DNA from: Rhodospirillaceae bacterium
Lineage (GTDB): Bacteria; Pseudomonadota; Alphaproteobacteria; UBA6615
Reading direction: 5' to 3'
Assembly (NCBI GenBank): GCA_018667335.1
Contig: JABIVD010000031.1
Span: forward strand, 1-51,484
Length of the DNA stretch: 51,484 nt
Both the position numbers and the translations under genes were made by a program. The notes beneath the pieces were generated by a model that did no database searches, was not told where the DNA came from, and was given only the letters and a program-made list of their open reading frames with translations. Below are positions 8,328-17,144 of the stretch, piece by piece (positions within the stretch are counted from its first letter, which is position 1; the number at the start of each line of letters is the position of its first letter).

Positions 8328-9015
8328 GGCCCTCCTGCCGAAGACGAAGACGGAAGACAGTCCGAAGCGCCAGCGGTTCGCCCCGGCGGAGCGCGAGCAG
8401 CTGATTGTCGACGGCGCCATCCAGTTCTTCGCAGACGTTGGATTCGCGGGCCAGACCCGCGAGCTCGCCCAGCGGCTCGGCATCACCCAGCCCCTGCTCT
8501 ACCGGTATTTCCCGACCAAGCAGGATTTGATCGAGCGGGTCTATGACGAAGTCTTCATCGGCCGTTGGAAAGTCGCATGGGAACGGCAGGTCGTGGATCG
8601 CACGATCCCCCTGCGCGAGCGGCTGATCGGCTTCTACGACGCCTATGCCAGCGAGGCGCTGACCTATGACTGGATTCGCATCTATATGTTTGCCGGCCTC
8701 GCGGGCGAGGACATCAACCGGCGCTATATCGAGCTGCTCGAACACCGCCTGCTGATCCCGGTCTGCACCGAAATCCGCGCCGCGGCAGGCGCACCGGACC
8801 CCGACGAGGTGCCGATTTCCGACCTGGAGATCGAGGCCGCCTGGAACATCCACGCCGCCATCTTTTATTACTTCGTGCGCAAGTTCATCTACCGGTCACC
8901 GGTCGAGTCCGACCTGGCGGCGTATATCTCCGACACGGTCGACCGCACGTTGAACGGCGCGCTGACCGTCACCCGCGAGACCGTCGGGATGCCGGATCCA
9001 GAGGCCGTCGACTGA
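8326..9015 (+). CDS. TetR/AcrR family transcriptional regulator
   Basis: 229 residues. The N-terminal helix-turn-helix is clear at ~28-68: LIVDGAIQFFADVGFAGQTR, then ELAQRLGITQPLLYRYFPTK. The C-terminal ligand-binding part is diverged, as usual. I chose ATG 8326 over TTG 8311 because AAGGA lies 6 nt upstream of the ATG. It is 61 bp downstream of the oxygenase gene on the same strand and probably controls it, itself, or both; two different palindromes (one at the oxygenase promoter, one at its own start) are candidate sites. Confidence 0.92.
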   Translation: MALLPKTKTEDSPKRQRFAPAEREQLIVDGAIQFFADVGFAGQTRELAQRLGITQPLLYRYFPTKQDLIERVYDEVFIGRWKVAWERQVVDRTIPLRERLIGFYDAYASEALTYDWIRIYMFAGLAGEDINRRYIELLEHRLLIPVCTEIRAAAGAPDPDEVPISDLEIEAAWNIHAAIFYYFVRKFIYRSPVESDLAAYISDTVDRTLNGALTVTRETVGMPDPEAVD

Positions 9016-9043
9016 CCGCCACCCCGCTTAGCGCCGAAACACG

Positions 9044-9373
9044 CTATTTCTTGAATTCGATTTCCAGCGCGACGATATCGACGTCGCCGATGTTGATCGC
9101 GTTGTGCTCCACCGGCGCCGCCACATGGGACGATGTGTTCGGCACATAGTCGACCTCGCGCGAGGTCCCGTCGGGAAACTCGAACAACAGCCGGCCCGTC
9201 GAGAGCTGGATCGGCATGTAGTCCCTGTCGTGCAGATGCCAGCCGGTCTGCTCGCCCGGCTTGAAGACCCAGTGGGTGACGATCATGCTGTCGTCTTCCA
9301 TCACCACGGTGTGGGTGGCGATACCCCGTTCGGCGGCGATCTCTGCCGTCTTTTCCTTGAGTTTCGTAGACAT
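9044..9373 (-). CDS. Small cupin domain protein
   Basis: 109 residues. The metal-binding His cluster is visible as GWHLHDRDY (H46, H48) with a late His at ~90 (PVEHNAINIGD). The C-terminal strand VDIVALEIEFKK closes the barrel. Convergent with tetR, with 28 bp between the stop codons and no obvious terminator hairpin. Function beyond a cupin fold is not recognised. Confidence 0.8.
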   Translation of the reverse strand: MSTKLKEKTAEIAAERGIATHTVVMEDDSMIVTHWVFKPGEQTGWHLHDRDYMPIQLSTGRLLFEFPDGTSREVDYVPNTSSHVAAPVEHNAINIGDVDIVALEIEFKK

Positions 9374-9468
9374 ATCCCGGCCCTCCCCGTTGGTAACTAC
9401 GTCGATAGCTGCGGAACGGTCGCGCGGCGGGCGGCCAGCGTCAATCGAAAACGGCAGACAAGTCCGCC

Positions 9469-10005
9469 TTATGAAAGCCCGTTCACGATTCCGGTCAAAC
9501 GCCGCTTGGTGATGAAGAAGCGGCCGATCTCGCCGCGGCCGCCACCCAGCTTGAACGCCTCGCGGCCCTGACCGTCAAACACGACCACGGCGGGCACCGC
9601 GAAGATGCCGCCGAGCGCCTCGCTCACCGCGCGATTGCCGACGACCACCGAAATGTCCGGATGGATGACGTCGACGAAGCGGCGCAGACGCGACTGGCTG
9701 ACCGGCCCGGCGAAATTCTCCATCCAGTTCACCGCGATCATGGCGACCTTGTTGCCGTTGTCGGAAATGTAGCTGGCGAGTTCGCCCATCTCCGCGCGAC
9801 ACGGCGGGCACCAGCTCGCCCAGAAGGTGACCAGGACCGGACGCCCGTCGAAGCTGGCGTCGGTGACCGGGCCGCGCATGACCTGCAGCCCCTTCAGATT
9901 GGATTTCAGGGTGTCGTCGAGCGTGGCGGCCTGCGCCGGCGCCCCGGCCAGCATCGCGGCCGGCAGTCCGGCGGCGGCGGCGATGAATGCGCGTCGATCA
10001 AGCAT
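9469..10005 (-). CDS. TlpA-like periplasmic thioredoxin-family protein
   Basis: 178 residues. The N-terminus MLDRRAFIAAAAGLPAAMLA with AQAA cleavage site is a signal peptide with twin Arg, so Tat export is possible. The redox motif is WCPPC (C66, C69) after PVLVTFWAS, typical of TlpA/ResA proteins that reduce periplasmic disulfides, for example during cytochrome c maturation. A cis-Pro region (GIFAVPAVVVFDGQG) is present. GGAGG precedes the ATG. The upstream flank carries tandem GC-rich repeats. Confidence 0.86.
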   Translation of the reverse strand: MLDRRAFIAAAAGLPAAMLAGAPAQAATLDDTLKSNLKGLQVMRGPVTDASFDGRPVLVTFWASWCPPCRAEMGELASYISDNGNKVAMIAVNWMENFAGPVSQSRLRRFVDVIHPDISVVVGNRAVSEALGGIFAVPAVVVFDGQGREAFKLGGGRGEIGRFFITKRRLTGIVNGLS

Positions 10006-10070
10006 GGTGAACCTCCAGATGGTCCCATCTGTAAGACACCATCGCCCGGGCCACGAACAAGCAACATTGT

Positions 10071-10145
10071 CGTGAAGCGCCGTCCGGCGCGGGGTCGTGA
10101 AGCGCCGTCCGGCGCGGGGTCGTGAGGCGGCGTCGGGCGCGGGGG
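10071..10145. repeat. Three tandem 25-bp GC-rich repeats, each with a hairpin
   Basis: Two identical 25-bp units (10071-10095 and 10096-10120) and a third diverged one (10121-10145), with the start of a fourth. Each unit contains GCGCCG-TC-CGGCGC or a variant, able to form a hairpin. They lie between the stop of the VOC gene and the start of the TlpA-like gene, so they may act as a terminator cluster. Confidence 0.85.
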
Positions 10146-10158
10146 CGTGAGGCTGGCG

Positions 10159-10638
10159 CTAGCCGACGGCCACCGCCTCCGCCGCCGTCATGTCCGGCTC
10201 GATCCCGGACGCCTCGGCTTCGGCCGACGAGAAATTGAGTTCGATCCGCAACCCGTTGGGTGCATCGATGAACAGCTGGAACAGATCACCCACATTGGCC
10301 TGGCGCTTCAGGTAGCTGGCGTGCTCTCCATCAAGGCGCGCGATCATTCCGGCCAGACCCGTACAGCGAAACGCGACATGATCGATCACGCCCGAGCCAT
10401 GGGTCACATCGGTCTTGCGGCCACCGAGATATTTCTCCTGAAAACGCTTTTCTTTTCCCGCATCGGGAAACTCGGCGATGTGAATCACATCGTGATCACC
10501 GATGAAAAGCCAGACGACCGGCACTTTAAAATCCGGCGTGTCACCGCGTGTCAGGCCCAGATTCTGTTCGAACCAGTCTGCCAGCACTTCCACGTCATCG
10601 GTGTGAACCAGAAAATGTTGGATGGCATCGAGCGGCAT
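10159..10638 (-). CDS. VOC family protein, paralogue of the gene at 2052
   Basis: 159 residues. H8, H53, H87 (IDHVAFR) and E133 (IELNF) are the expected metal ligands. The start at 10638 is preceded by GGGGGT; a longer frame to 10857 is Arg-rich and unlike the family. Compared with the VOC protein at 2052 it has a somewhat longer linker (EKYLGGRKTDVTHGSG) and a C-terminal tail ending in TAAEAVAVG. It may be last in an operon with pepF and the ABC1 kinase gene (107-bp gap). Reaction unknown. Confidence 0.82.
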   Translation of the reverse strand: MPLDAIQHFLVHTDDVEVLADWFEQNLGLTRGDTPDFKVPVVWLFIGDHDVIHIAEFPDAGKEKRFQEKYLGGRKTDVTHGSGVIDHVAFRCTGLAGMIARLDGEHASYLKRQANVGDLFQLFIDAPNGLRIELNFSSAEAEASGIEPDMTAAEAVAVG

Positions 10639-10745
10639 AGCCCACCCCCTGTTTAATGAGGGTGGCATGCTAGGCCGATGTCCACGTGCGCAAATTGATC
10701 GAGCGCAATCGCTTACAGACAACGGCATCTGGCGCGTCAGCCGCT

Positions 10746-12101
10746 TCAGCCGCTGACCGGCACATCGAGATCGTGTGCCGCCAGCATCTCCGCCTGCCGC
10801 GCGGCGAGGCCGTCGATGTCGAACGCATCGATCAACTCGTGGAACACCCGGTGCCAATTCAGTTCGGCCCGCAGGCGTAAAAATACAGATCCCAAACCAA
10901 CGGCGGCGCGGTCCATCAGCACGAACTCGCGCGGCGGCGTCACCCCGCCCAGCGCGCGCAATTTCTCCTGCACCTCGTGGGCGATGTTGGCGCCGTAGAG
11001 ACCGGATTCCGATTCCTGGATGCGCTGCACCTTGTCTTCCATCAATGGCCGGTAGAGGAACCCGGCCCAGATGTTGAGCGTGTCGAGGAGTTCGTTGGAA
11101 ATATTCTCGAACCCCCAGCTTTCATAGGCATGCACGGCGCGGTCACGGTCCCCCTCGCGCAGCGCGTGATAGAGCTCGATCACCCCGCGCACGAAGGTCG
11201 GCGGGAACACCCGGATGCAGCCGAAATCATACAAGTTGATCGTGGCGTCCGCGTTCACCGTGTAGTTGCCCAGATGGGGATCGCCGTGGATCACGCCATA
11301 GCCATAGAACGGCACATACCAGGCGCGGAACATGTTGAGCGCTGCCGCCTTCCGCGCCTCGGGATCCGCCGCCTCGGCGAATGCCGCCATCGGCTGCCCC
11401 TCCAGCCAACTCGTCGTCAGCAGGCGGCCGCTCGAGAGCGGGTCCACAACCTGCGGGATATGCACGCCCGGCTCGTCGGCCAGCATCGCGCCGTACAGTT
11501 TCGTGTGCCGGGCCTCGCGCCGATAGTCGAGTTCCTCTGTCAGGCGATCCGCCAGTTCGGCGTGTATCTGGCTGGGGTCGATCGCGGAATCGTAGCGCCG
11601 GTAGAGCGAGAAAACGAGCTTGAGCTGGTTCAGGTCGGCGGCGACGGTCGAGGCCATGTCGGGATACTGAAGCTTGCAGGCGAGCGCGGCGCCATCATGG
11701 CCCACGGCCCTGTGCACCTGCCCCAGGGACGCCGCGTGCGCCGCCGTGCGCTCGAACTCGGCAACCTGGGTGCGCCAGTCATCACCCAGCTCGGCCGCCA
11801 TGCGCCGGCGCACGAACGGCCAGCCCATGGATGGCGCATTCGCCTGGAGTTCGGAAAGCTCGCGCGCATAGTCCGCCGGCAACGCATCGGGGATGGTTGC
11901 CAAAATCTGCGCGGCCTTCATGAGCGGCCCTTTCAGACCACCCAGTGCCGCCTTCAGGTCGGCGGCGTTACGCTCCGGGTCTGCCGGGCGGCCGAGATAG
12001 CGTTGCCCGGCCATACGAAACGCCGCACCACCGACCGCGGCACCGACCCGGCCGTAGCGGCCGACCCGTCCGCGAACCGTCGCGCGCTCGTCATCGCTCA
12101 T
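10746..12101 (-). CDS. ABC1/UbiB-like atypical kinase family protein
   Basis: 451 residues of the ABC1/ADCK (COQ8/UbiB) family, linked to ubiquinone biosynthesis in bacteria and mitochondria. Motifs in order: KAAQ at 62-65 (the place of the KxGQ motif, with Ala for Gly), ASLGQVHRA (nucleotide loop), EELDYRREA, the catalytic loop VIHGDPHLGN, and the metal-binding YDFG. No C-terminal membrane helices, unlike UbiB of E. coli, so probably a soluble member. It follows pepF by 24 bp on the same strand. Confidence 0.88.
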   Translation of the reverse strand: MSDDERATVRGRVGRYGRVGAAVGGAAFRMAGQRYLGRPADPERNAADLKAALGGLKGPLMKAAQILATIPDALPADYARELSELQANAPSMGWPFVRRRMAAELGDDWRTQVAEFERTAAHAASLGQVHRAVGHDGAALACKLQYPDMASTVAADLNQLKLVFSLYRRYDSAIDPSQIHAELADRLTEELDYRREARHTKLYGAMLADEPGVHIPQVVDPLSSGRLLTTSWLEGQPMAAFAEAADPEARKAAALNMFRAWYVPFYGYGVIHGDPHLGNYTVNADATINLYDFGCIRVFPPTFVRGVIELYHALREGDRDRAVHAYESWGFENISNELLDTLNIWAGFLYRPLMEDKVQRIQESESGLYGANIAHEVQEKLRALGGVTPPREFVLMDRAAVGLGSVFLRLRAELNWHRVFHELIDAFDIDGLAARQAEMLAAHDLDVPVSG

Positions 12102-12125
12102 GCATCACCGGTCAAGAATCGCCCC

Positions 12126-13970
12126 TCAAGAATCAAGCGCCTCGAGTTCGTCGATGAGACCGGAGATCACATCCAGCCCGCGCTGCCAGAAGGCCGGGTC
12201 GGAGGCGTCCAGACCGAAGGGCGCCAGCAGCTCCTTGTGGCGCAGTGTCCCGCCGGCCCGCAGCATGTCCAGGTAGCGCTCGGCAAACCCGTCCGCAGAG
12301 CCTTGATAGACGCCGTAGAGGGAGTTCACCAGGCAGTCGCCGAAGGCATAGGCGTAGACATAGAAGGGCGAATGAATGAAGTGCGGGATGTAGGTCCAGA
12401 AGTACCGGTATTCATCCTCGAAACGGATCGCCAGCCCGAGACTCTCGGCCTGGATTTCCATCCAGATATCGCAAATCTCCTCGGTGAGGAGCTCCCCCTC
12501 CGCACGCTTGTCGTGCAGCCGGCGCTCAAACTCGTGGAACGCGATCTGGCGGACCACCGTGTTGAGCATGTCCTCGACCTTCGAGGCGAGCATGGTCTTG
12601 CGCAGCGCGGGGCTGTCCGCCTCCGACAGCAGCTTGCGGAAGGTCAGCATCTCGCCAAACACCGATGCCGTCTCGGCCAGGGTCAGCGGTGTGTCGGACA
12701 TCAGATGGCCCTGCCCGGCCGCGAGCACCTGATGCACCCCATGCCCGAGCTCGTGGGCCAGGGTCATCACGTCGCGGGTTTTGCCCTGATAGTTGAGCAG
12801 CAGATAGGGGTGTGCGCCGGGCACCGTCGGATGTGCGAACGCGCCCGGCGACTTGCCCGGCCGGACCGGCGCATCGATCCAGTCATTGTCGAAGAAGTCC
12901 TGCGCGACCTCGGCCAATTCCGGAGAAAATCTGCCATAGGCGTCGAGGACCTTGGTGACGGCGTCGCCCCAGTGGATTTTCGTGTCGTCGTCATCGGGCA
13001 GCGGCGCGTTCCGGTCCCAATAGTCGAGCTGGTCCACGCCGAACCATTTCGCCTTCAGCGCATAGTAGCGGTGGGACAGGTCGGGATAGGCGCTGCGTAC
13101 TGCGGTCACCAGCGCATCGACGACCTCGTCCTCGACCACGTTGGCGAGGTTGCGGCTCGAGACCGGGCGGGCGAAACCGCGCCACTTGTCCTCGATCTCC
13201 TTGTCCTTCGCGAGCGTGTTGGTGATCAGGGTGAAGGTGCGCGCATTCTTGCCCAGCACCGCGCCGAGGGACTTGGCCGCCGCCTTGCGCACCGCCCCGT
13301 CGCTATCGGACAGGAGGTTGAGCACTTCCGCACTGGTCATCTCGCGGGTGCCGTCGGGAAGTTCGACGTCAAAGCGCAGATCCGCCATCGTCTCATCGAA
13401 CAGGCGGTTCCATGCCGCGCGGCCCGCGACGCTCTTTTCAAGCAGGAGCTTTTCGAGTTGATCATCGAGCTGATGCTCCCGGTATGCGCGGATCTCACGC
13501 AGCCAGGGCGCGTAGCGCCGCAGGGCCTCGGACTCGCCGAGCCGGGTGTCGAGCCGGCCGTCCTCGATCCGGTTGATCTCCAACTCGAAGAACAGCAGGT
13601 GGGACGAGATCTCGGTCGCCGTCTCCTGCATCGACTGCATGAACTTCCCGTTCTCGGGATCGGTCATATCGCCGGCATACAGCAATCCGGCGTAGCTCAT
13701 GACGCGCGACAGCACCTCATCGAGCGCCTCATAATCGGAGATCGCCGCGGCCAATGCACCGCCATCCAGCGCCGCAAGCTTGCCCTGGTAACGGGTCTCG
13801 AACGCCATCGAATCGGCGCGCGACGTCCTGATCGCCTCGGCCAGTTCCGGGCTGTCGGGCGCCGGAAACAGATCGGTCAGATCCCATTCGGGCAGCTTCT
13901 CGCGCTTGGCGCGCGCCGGGCTTCCCTCCGGGGCCCAGAGTGGGGATGGGACGGGGGTATTTCTGGTCAT
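12126..13970 (-). CDS. pepF: Oligoendopeptidase F, M3 family zinc metallopeptidase
   Basis: 614 residues. The zinc motif HELGH is at 406-410 with the third ligand E433 (LTLAETASVFGEM), typical of M3B oligopeptidases that degrade short cytosolic peptides. I chose ATG 13970 because AAGGAG lies 8 nt upstream of it; the reading from 13991 would put that site inside the coding region. It is divergent from the acyl-CoA synthetase gene (142 bp) and heads a run with the ABC1 kinase gene. Confidence 0.93.
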   Translation of the reverse strand: MTRNTPVPSPLWAPEGSPARAKREKLPEWDLTDLFPAPDSPELAEAIRTSRADSMAFETRYQGKLAALDGGALAAAISDYEALDEVLSRVMSYAGLLYAGDMTDPENGKFMQSMQETATEISSHLLFFELEINRIEDGRLDTRLGESEALRRYAPWLREIRAYREHQLDDQLEKLLLEKSVAGRAAWNRLFDETMADLRFDVELPDGTREMTSAEVLNLLSDSDGAVRKAAAKSLGAVLGKNARTFTLITNTLAKDKEIEDKWRGFARPVSSRNLANVVEDEVVDALVTAVRSAYPDLSHRYYALKAKWFGVDQLDYWDRNAPLPDDDDTKIHWGDAVTKVLDAYGRFSPELAEVAQDFFDNDWIDAPVRPGKSPGAFAHPTVPGAHPYLLLNYQGKTRDVMTLAHELGHGVHQVLAAGQGHLMSDTPLTLAETASVFGEMLTFRKLLSEADSPALRKTMLASKVEDMLNTVVRQIAFHEFERRLHDKRAEGELLTEEICDIWMEIQAESLGLAIRFEDEYRYFWTYIPHFIHSPFYVYAYAFGDCLVNSLYGVYQGSADGFAERYLDMLRAGGTLRHKELLAPFGLDASDPAFWQRGLDVISGLIDELEALDS

Positions 13971-14112
13971 CACGTCGGCTCCTTGAATCACATCCAGAGA
14001 TAGGGTCCATTGATGACTTCAACAAGCGCTCATCCGCAATTTCACAGCGATGTGTGGCTGCCGAAACCACAGTGGCCGCGATCAAAGTGGCCGGAATAAC
14101 CGGACAAGTGTG

Positions 14113-15933
14113 ATGGACTACGCCGAACGCTACGACCGCTGGCAGAACCTGCCGCAGATGTTTTTCGAGAAGGCCGACGAACGCGGCGCGGCCGCGATGT
14201 TCTGGGCCAAGCGCTACGATGCCTGGCAGCCCGTGTCCTGGCACGACGCGCGCGACACGGTGAGCGCCATCTCGCGCGGCTTGCGGCGGCTCGGCGTGGA
14301 ACGGGGCGACCGGGTGATGCTGGTCTCGGAGAACCGGCCCGAATGGGGCCTGGCCGATCTCGCCATCATGTCTGCCGGGGGCGTGACCGTGCCCGCCTAC
14401 ACCACCAACACGGTGACGGACCACATCCACATCATCAAGGATTGCGACCCGCGCGTCGCCATCGTGTCGAACGCCCGGCTGGCCGAACGCCTGCTGCCCG
14501 CGATCCGCAATGTCGGCACCATCAAGACCGTGATCACGATGGAAGGTGCGGGCGGCGAAAGCGACGGGATCGTCATCATCAACTGGCGCGACCTGTTTGA
14601 TTCCGGTGCGGAGGCCGACGACGACGTCGCCGCCGTGATCGGCGCCACGCAGCGCAGCGATACGTCATGCCTGATCTACACGTCCGGCACCGGCGGCGCG
14701 CCCAAGGGCGTGATGCTGAGCCATGGGGCGATCCTGTGCAATTGCACCGGCGCCTATCACCTGTTCGAGACGGACAAGATGATCGAACTCGACGGCGAGA
14801 CTTTCCTGTCGTTCCTGCCGCTGAGCCATTCCTACGAGCACACGGCGGGCCTGTACTTTCCGATCTCGATCGGCGCGCAAGTCTACTACGCCGAGAGCGC
14901 GGACAAGCTGGCCGCGAACATGGGCGAAATTCACCCCACCATCATGACCGCCGTGCCGCGGCTGTATGAATCCATGCATCAGCGGATCATGGCAGGCGTG
15001 GAACGCAAGGGCGGGCTGTCGGAGAAGCTTTTCCGCAAGGCCGTCGCGCTGGGCATCAAGCGCTACGAACAGGGCGCAGGCGGGCTCTCGGTGATCGAGC
15101 GGCTGCAGGACCAGGTCCTCGAAAAGCTGGTGCGCAAGAAAGTCGCGGAGCGTTTCGGCGGCCGCCTCAAGGCCTTCGTATCCGGCGGTGCGCCCCTGAA
15201 TTACGACATCGGGGTCTTCTTCCTGGCGCTCGGTGTGCGCCTGCTCCAGGGCTATGGGCAGACCGAGACGGCGCCGGTGGTGAGTGCAAACCCGCCGTCC
15301 CGCATCAAGATCGACACGGTCGGCCCGGCCCTTCCCGGGGTCGATGTGCGGATCGCCGATGACGGCGAAATCCTGATCCGCGGCGAGTTGAACATGCAGG
15401 GCTACTGGAACGCGCCCGAGCTGACGGCCGAGACCCTGCGCGACGGCTGGGTACACACCGGTGACATCGGCATCCTCGACGCCGACGGCTACATCAAGAT
15501 CACCGATCGCAAGAAGGACATTATCGTCAATTCCGGCGGCGACAATGTCTCCCCGCAGCGCGTCGAGGGCGCGCTGGTGTTCGAAGCGGAAATCAACCAG
15601 GCGATGGTGTTTGGCGACAAGCGCCCGCATCTGGTCGCTGTGCTGGTGCCGGATGACGAATTCATCCGTAGATGGACATCGGAAAATGATCGCGAGGCCG
15701 ACCTCGCCGCGCTGGCCGATTCCGAGGCCTTCCATGAACGCCTGCGCGAAGCGCTGGACCGGGCGAATACACGGCTGGGCCCGGTCGAACAGGTGCGACG
15801 CTTCATCATCGCGGACGAGGCATTCACGACCGAGAACGGGATGATGACGCCGTCCCTGAAGATCCGCCGCCACGAGATCAGACGCATTTACGGTGAACGC
15901 CTCGAGGCGTTGTACGGCCGGGCCAAGGCCTAG
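14113..15933 (+). CDS. Long-chain fatty acid-CoA ligase (AMP-binding)
   Basis: 606 residues. The ANL-superfamily motifs are present: the P-loop YTSGTGGAPKGVMLSH near 193, GYGQTE at 380-385, HTGDIG and the DRKKDIIVNSGGDNVSP hinge/lysine region. The length and the long insert between these motifs fit the long-chain (eukaryote-like FAA/ACSL) subgroup rather than short FadD. It activates fatty acids to acyl-CoA via acyl-AMP for degradation or lipid synthesis. The start at 14113 (MDYAERYDRW) fits the family; the 21 upstream in-frame residues are not conserved in character. Confidence 0.9.
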   Translation: MDYAERYDRWQNLPQMFFEKADERGAAAMFWAKRYDAWQPVSWHDARDTVSAISRGLRRLGVERGDRVMLVSENRPEWGLADLAIMSAGGVTVPAYTTNTVTDHIHIIKDCDPRVAIVSNARLAERLLPAIRNVGTIKTVITMEGAGGESDGIVIINWRDLFDSGAEADDDVAAVIGATQRSDTSCLIYTSGTGGAPKGVMLSHGAILCNCTGAYHLFETDKMIELDGETFLSFLPLSHSYEHTAGLYFPISIGAQVYYAESADKLAANMGEIHPTIMTAVPRLYESMHQRIMAGVERKGGLSEKLFRKAVALGIKRYEQGAGGLSVIERLQDQVLEKLVRKKVAERFGGRLKAFVSGGAPLNYDIGVFFLALGVRLLQGYGQTETAPVVSANPPSRIKIDTVGPALPGVDVRIADDGEILIRGELNMQGYWNAPELTAETLRDGWVHTGDIGILDADGYIKITDRKKDIIVNSGGDNVSPQRVEGALVFEAEINQAMVFGDKRPHLVAVLVPDDEFIRRWTSENDREADLAALADSEAFHERLREALDRANTRLGPVEQVRRFIIADEAFTTENGMMTPSLKIRRHEIRRIYGERLEALYGRAKA

Positions 15934-15967
15934 GCTTCAGCCCAACCAGGGGAACCCGCCGCGGCAC

Positions 15968-16942
15968 CTAGCCGTGGAATTCCCGGTACCAGGCCACGAA
16001 GTTTGGAATGCCCACGTCGATCGGGGTCTTCGGCTCGAACCCGAAATCGCGCTGGCTCGCACCGATATCGGCGTAGGTCGCCTGAACATCGCCGGGCTGC
16101 ATGGGCTGGAAGTCGATCTCCGCCTTGGTGCCGAGCGCCTCCTCGATCACGCCGATGAAGCGCATCAGCTGCTCGGACTTGTTGTTCCCCAGATTGTAGA
16201 CACGATGCAGCGGTTTGCCGTTGTCGCCAAGCTCCGACGGCAGGTCGAGCACCGCGAGCACACCCGCGACGATGTCGTCGACATAGGTGAAGTCGCGTTG
16301 CATGTCGCCATTGTTGAAGACCGGGATCGGCTCGCCGGCGACAATTTTGCGGGTGAAAATGTAAGCGGACATGTCCGGACGGCCCCAGGGGCCATAAACC
16401 GTGAAGAAGCGCAGGCCGGTCAGCGGTATCCCGTAGGTGACCGCATAGGCGTTGCTCATCAGCTCGTCCGACTTCTTGGTCGCGGCGTAGAGCGACACCG
16501 GGTTGTCGACCTGGTCTTCGACGGAGAAGGGCAGCTTGGTGTTGCCGCCATAGACCGACGAGGAGCTGGCGTAGACCATGTGCCGCAGCCCGTCACCGAG
16601 GCCGCGTGCCGCCTCGAGGATGTTCATATGGCCCACGATGTTGGCCTGAATATAGGCGCCGGGATTCTCCATGCTGTAGCGCACACCCGCCTGGGCGGCG
16701 AGATGGACGATCCGGTCCACGCCTTTGGACACCGCCATGACGGTGTCGAGATCGGCGATATCGCCGCGCACGAAGGAAAAATTCTCGTGGGACGTCAGCC
16801 GGGCCAGCCGGGCTTCCTTGAGGCTGACATCGTAATAGTCGTTGAGGTTGTCGATGCCGACGACGGTCTCGCCGCGCGCGAGCAACGCCAGGCCGACATG
16901 CATACCAATGAAACCGGCCGCACCGGTCAGAAGAACTGTCAT
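15968..16942 (-). CDS. NAD-dependent epimerase, probable UDP-glucuronate 4-epimerase
   Basis: 324 residues, extended short-chain dehydrogenase fold. NAD-binding GAAGFIG at 7-13; catalytic Y152xxxK156 (YAATKK) with SSSSVYG around 127-132. The strings HLAAQAGVRYSMENP and LRFFTVYGPWGRPDM are typical of UDP-glucuronate 4-epimerases (CapI/LspL type) that supply UDP-galacturonate for LPS or capsule. Convergent with the acyl-CoA synthetase gene. No other polysaccharide gene is adjacent. Confidence 0.87.
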   Translation of the reverse strand: MTVLLTGAAGFIGMHVGLALLARGETVVGIDNLNDYYDVSLKEARLARLTSHENFSFVRGDIADLDTVMAVSKGVDRIVHLAAQAGVRYSMENPGAYIQANIVGHMNILEAARGLGDGLRHMVYASSSSVYGGNTKLPFSVEDQVDNPVSLYAATKKSDELMSNAYAVTYGIPLTGLRFFTVYGPWGRPDMSAYIFTRKIVAGEPIPVFNNGDMQRDFTYVDDIVAGVLAVLDLPSELGDNGKPLHRVYNLGNNKSEQLMRFIGVIEEALGTKAEIDFQPMQPGDVQATYADIGASQRDFGFEPKTPIDVGIPNFVAWYREFHG

Positions 16943-17081
16943 GACTTCACGAAATCCCCGTCAGCTGATCATCCGATCATATAGATGAGACCGGCGATGA
17001 TTGCACGTCGTCCGGTACTTCACGCAATATGGCCCCGTTCAGAACGGAAATGCGCCTGTTCGCGGGGCGATTAGACAAATA

Positions 17082-17107
17082 GGACAGTAATGCTTACATT
17101 TCTGTCC
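17082..17107. promoter_or_regulatory. Nested inverted repeat upstream of iorAB
   Basis: GGACAG (17082-17087) and CTGTCC (17102-17107) form a dyad that encloses a second one, GTAA-TGC-TTAC (17087-17097). It ends 37 bp before the iorAB start. It may be an operator; the cognate regulator is unknown. Confidence 0.35.
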
Positions 17108-17144
17108 GGGGTTCGCGCCAGCGGCCCCTCAGGGAGAGACATTC

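Noticed and set aside
10977-14003. A 1008-codon open frame antisense to pepF and the ABC1 kinase gene
   Set aside because: Its product is His/Arg/Gly-rich with no domain, while the opposite strand carries two complete conserved enzymes. Long antisense frames are expected at this GC content.
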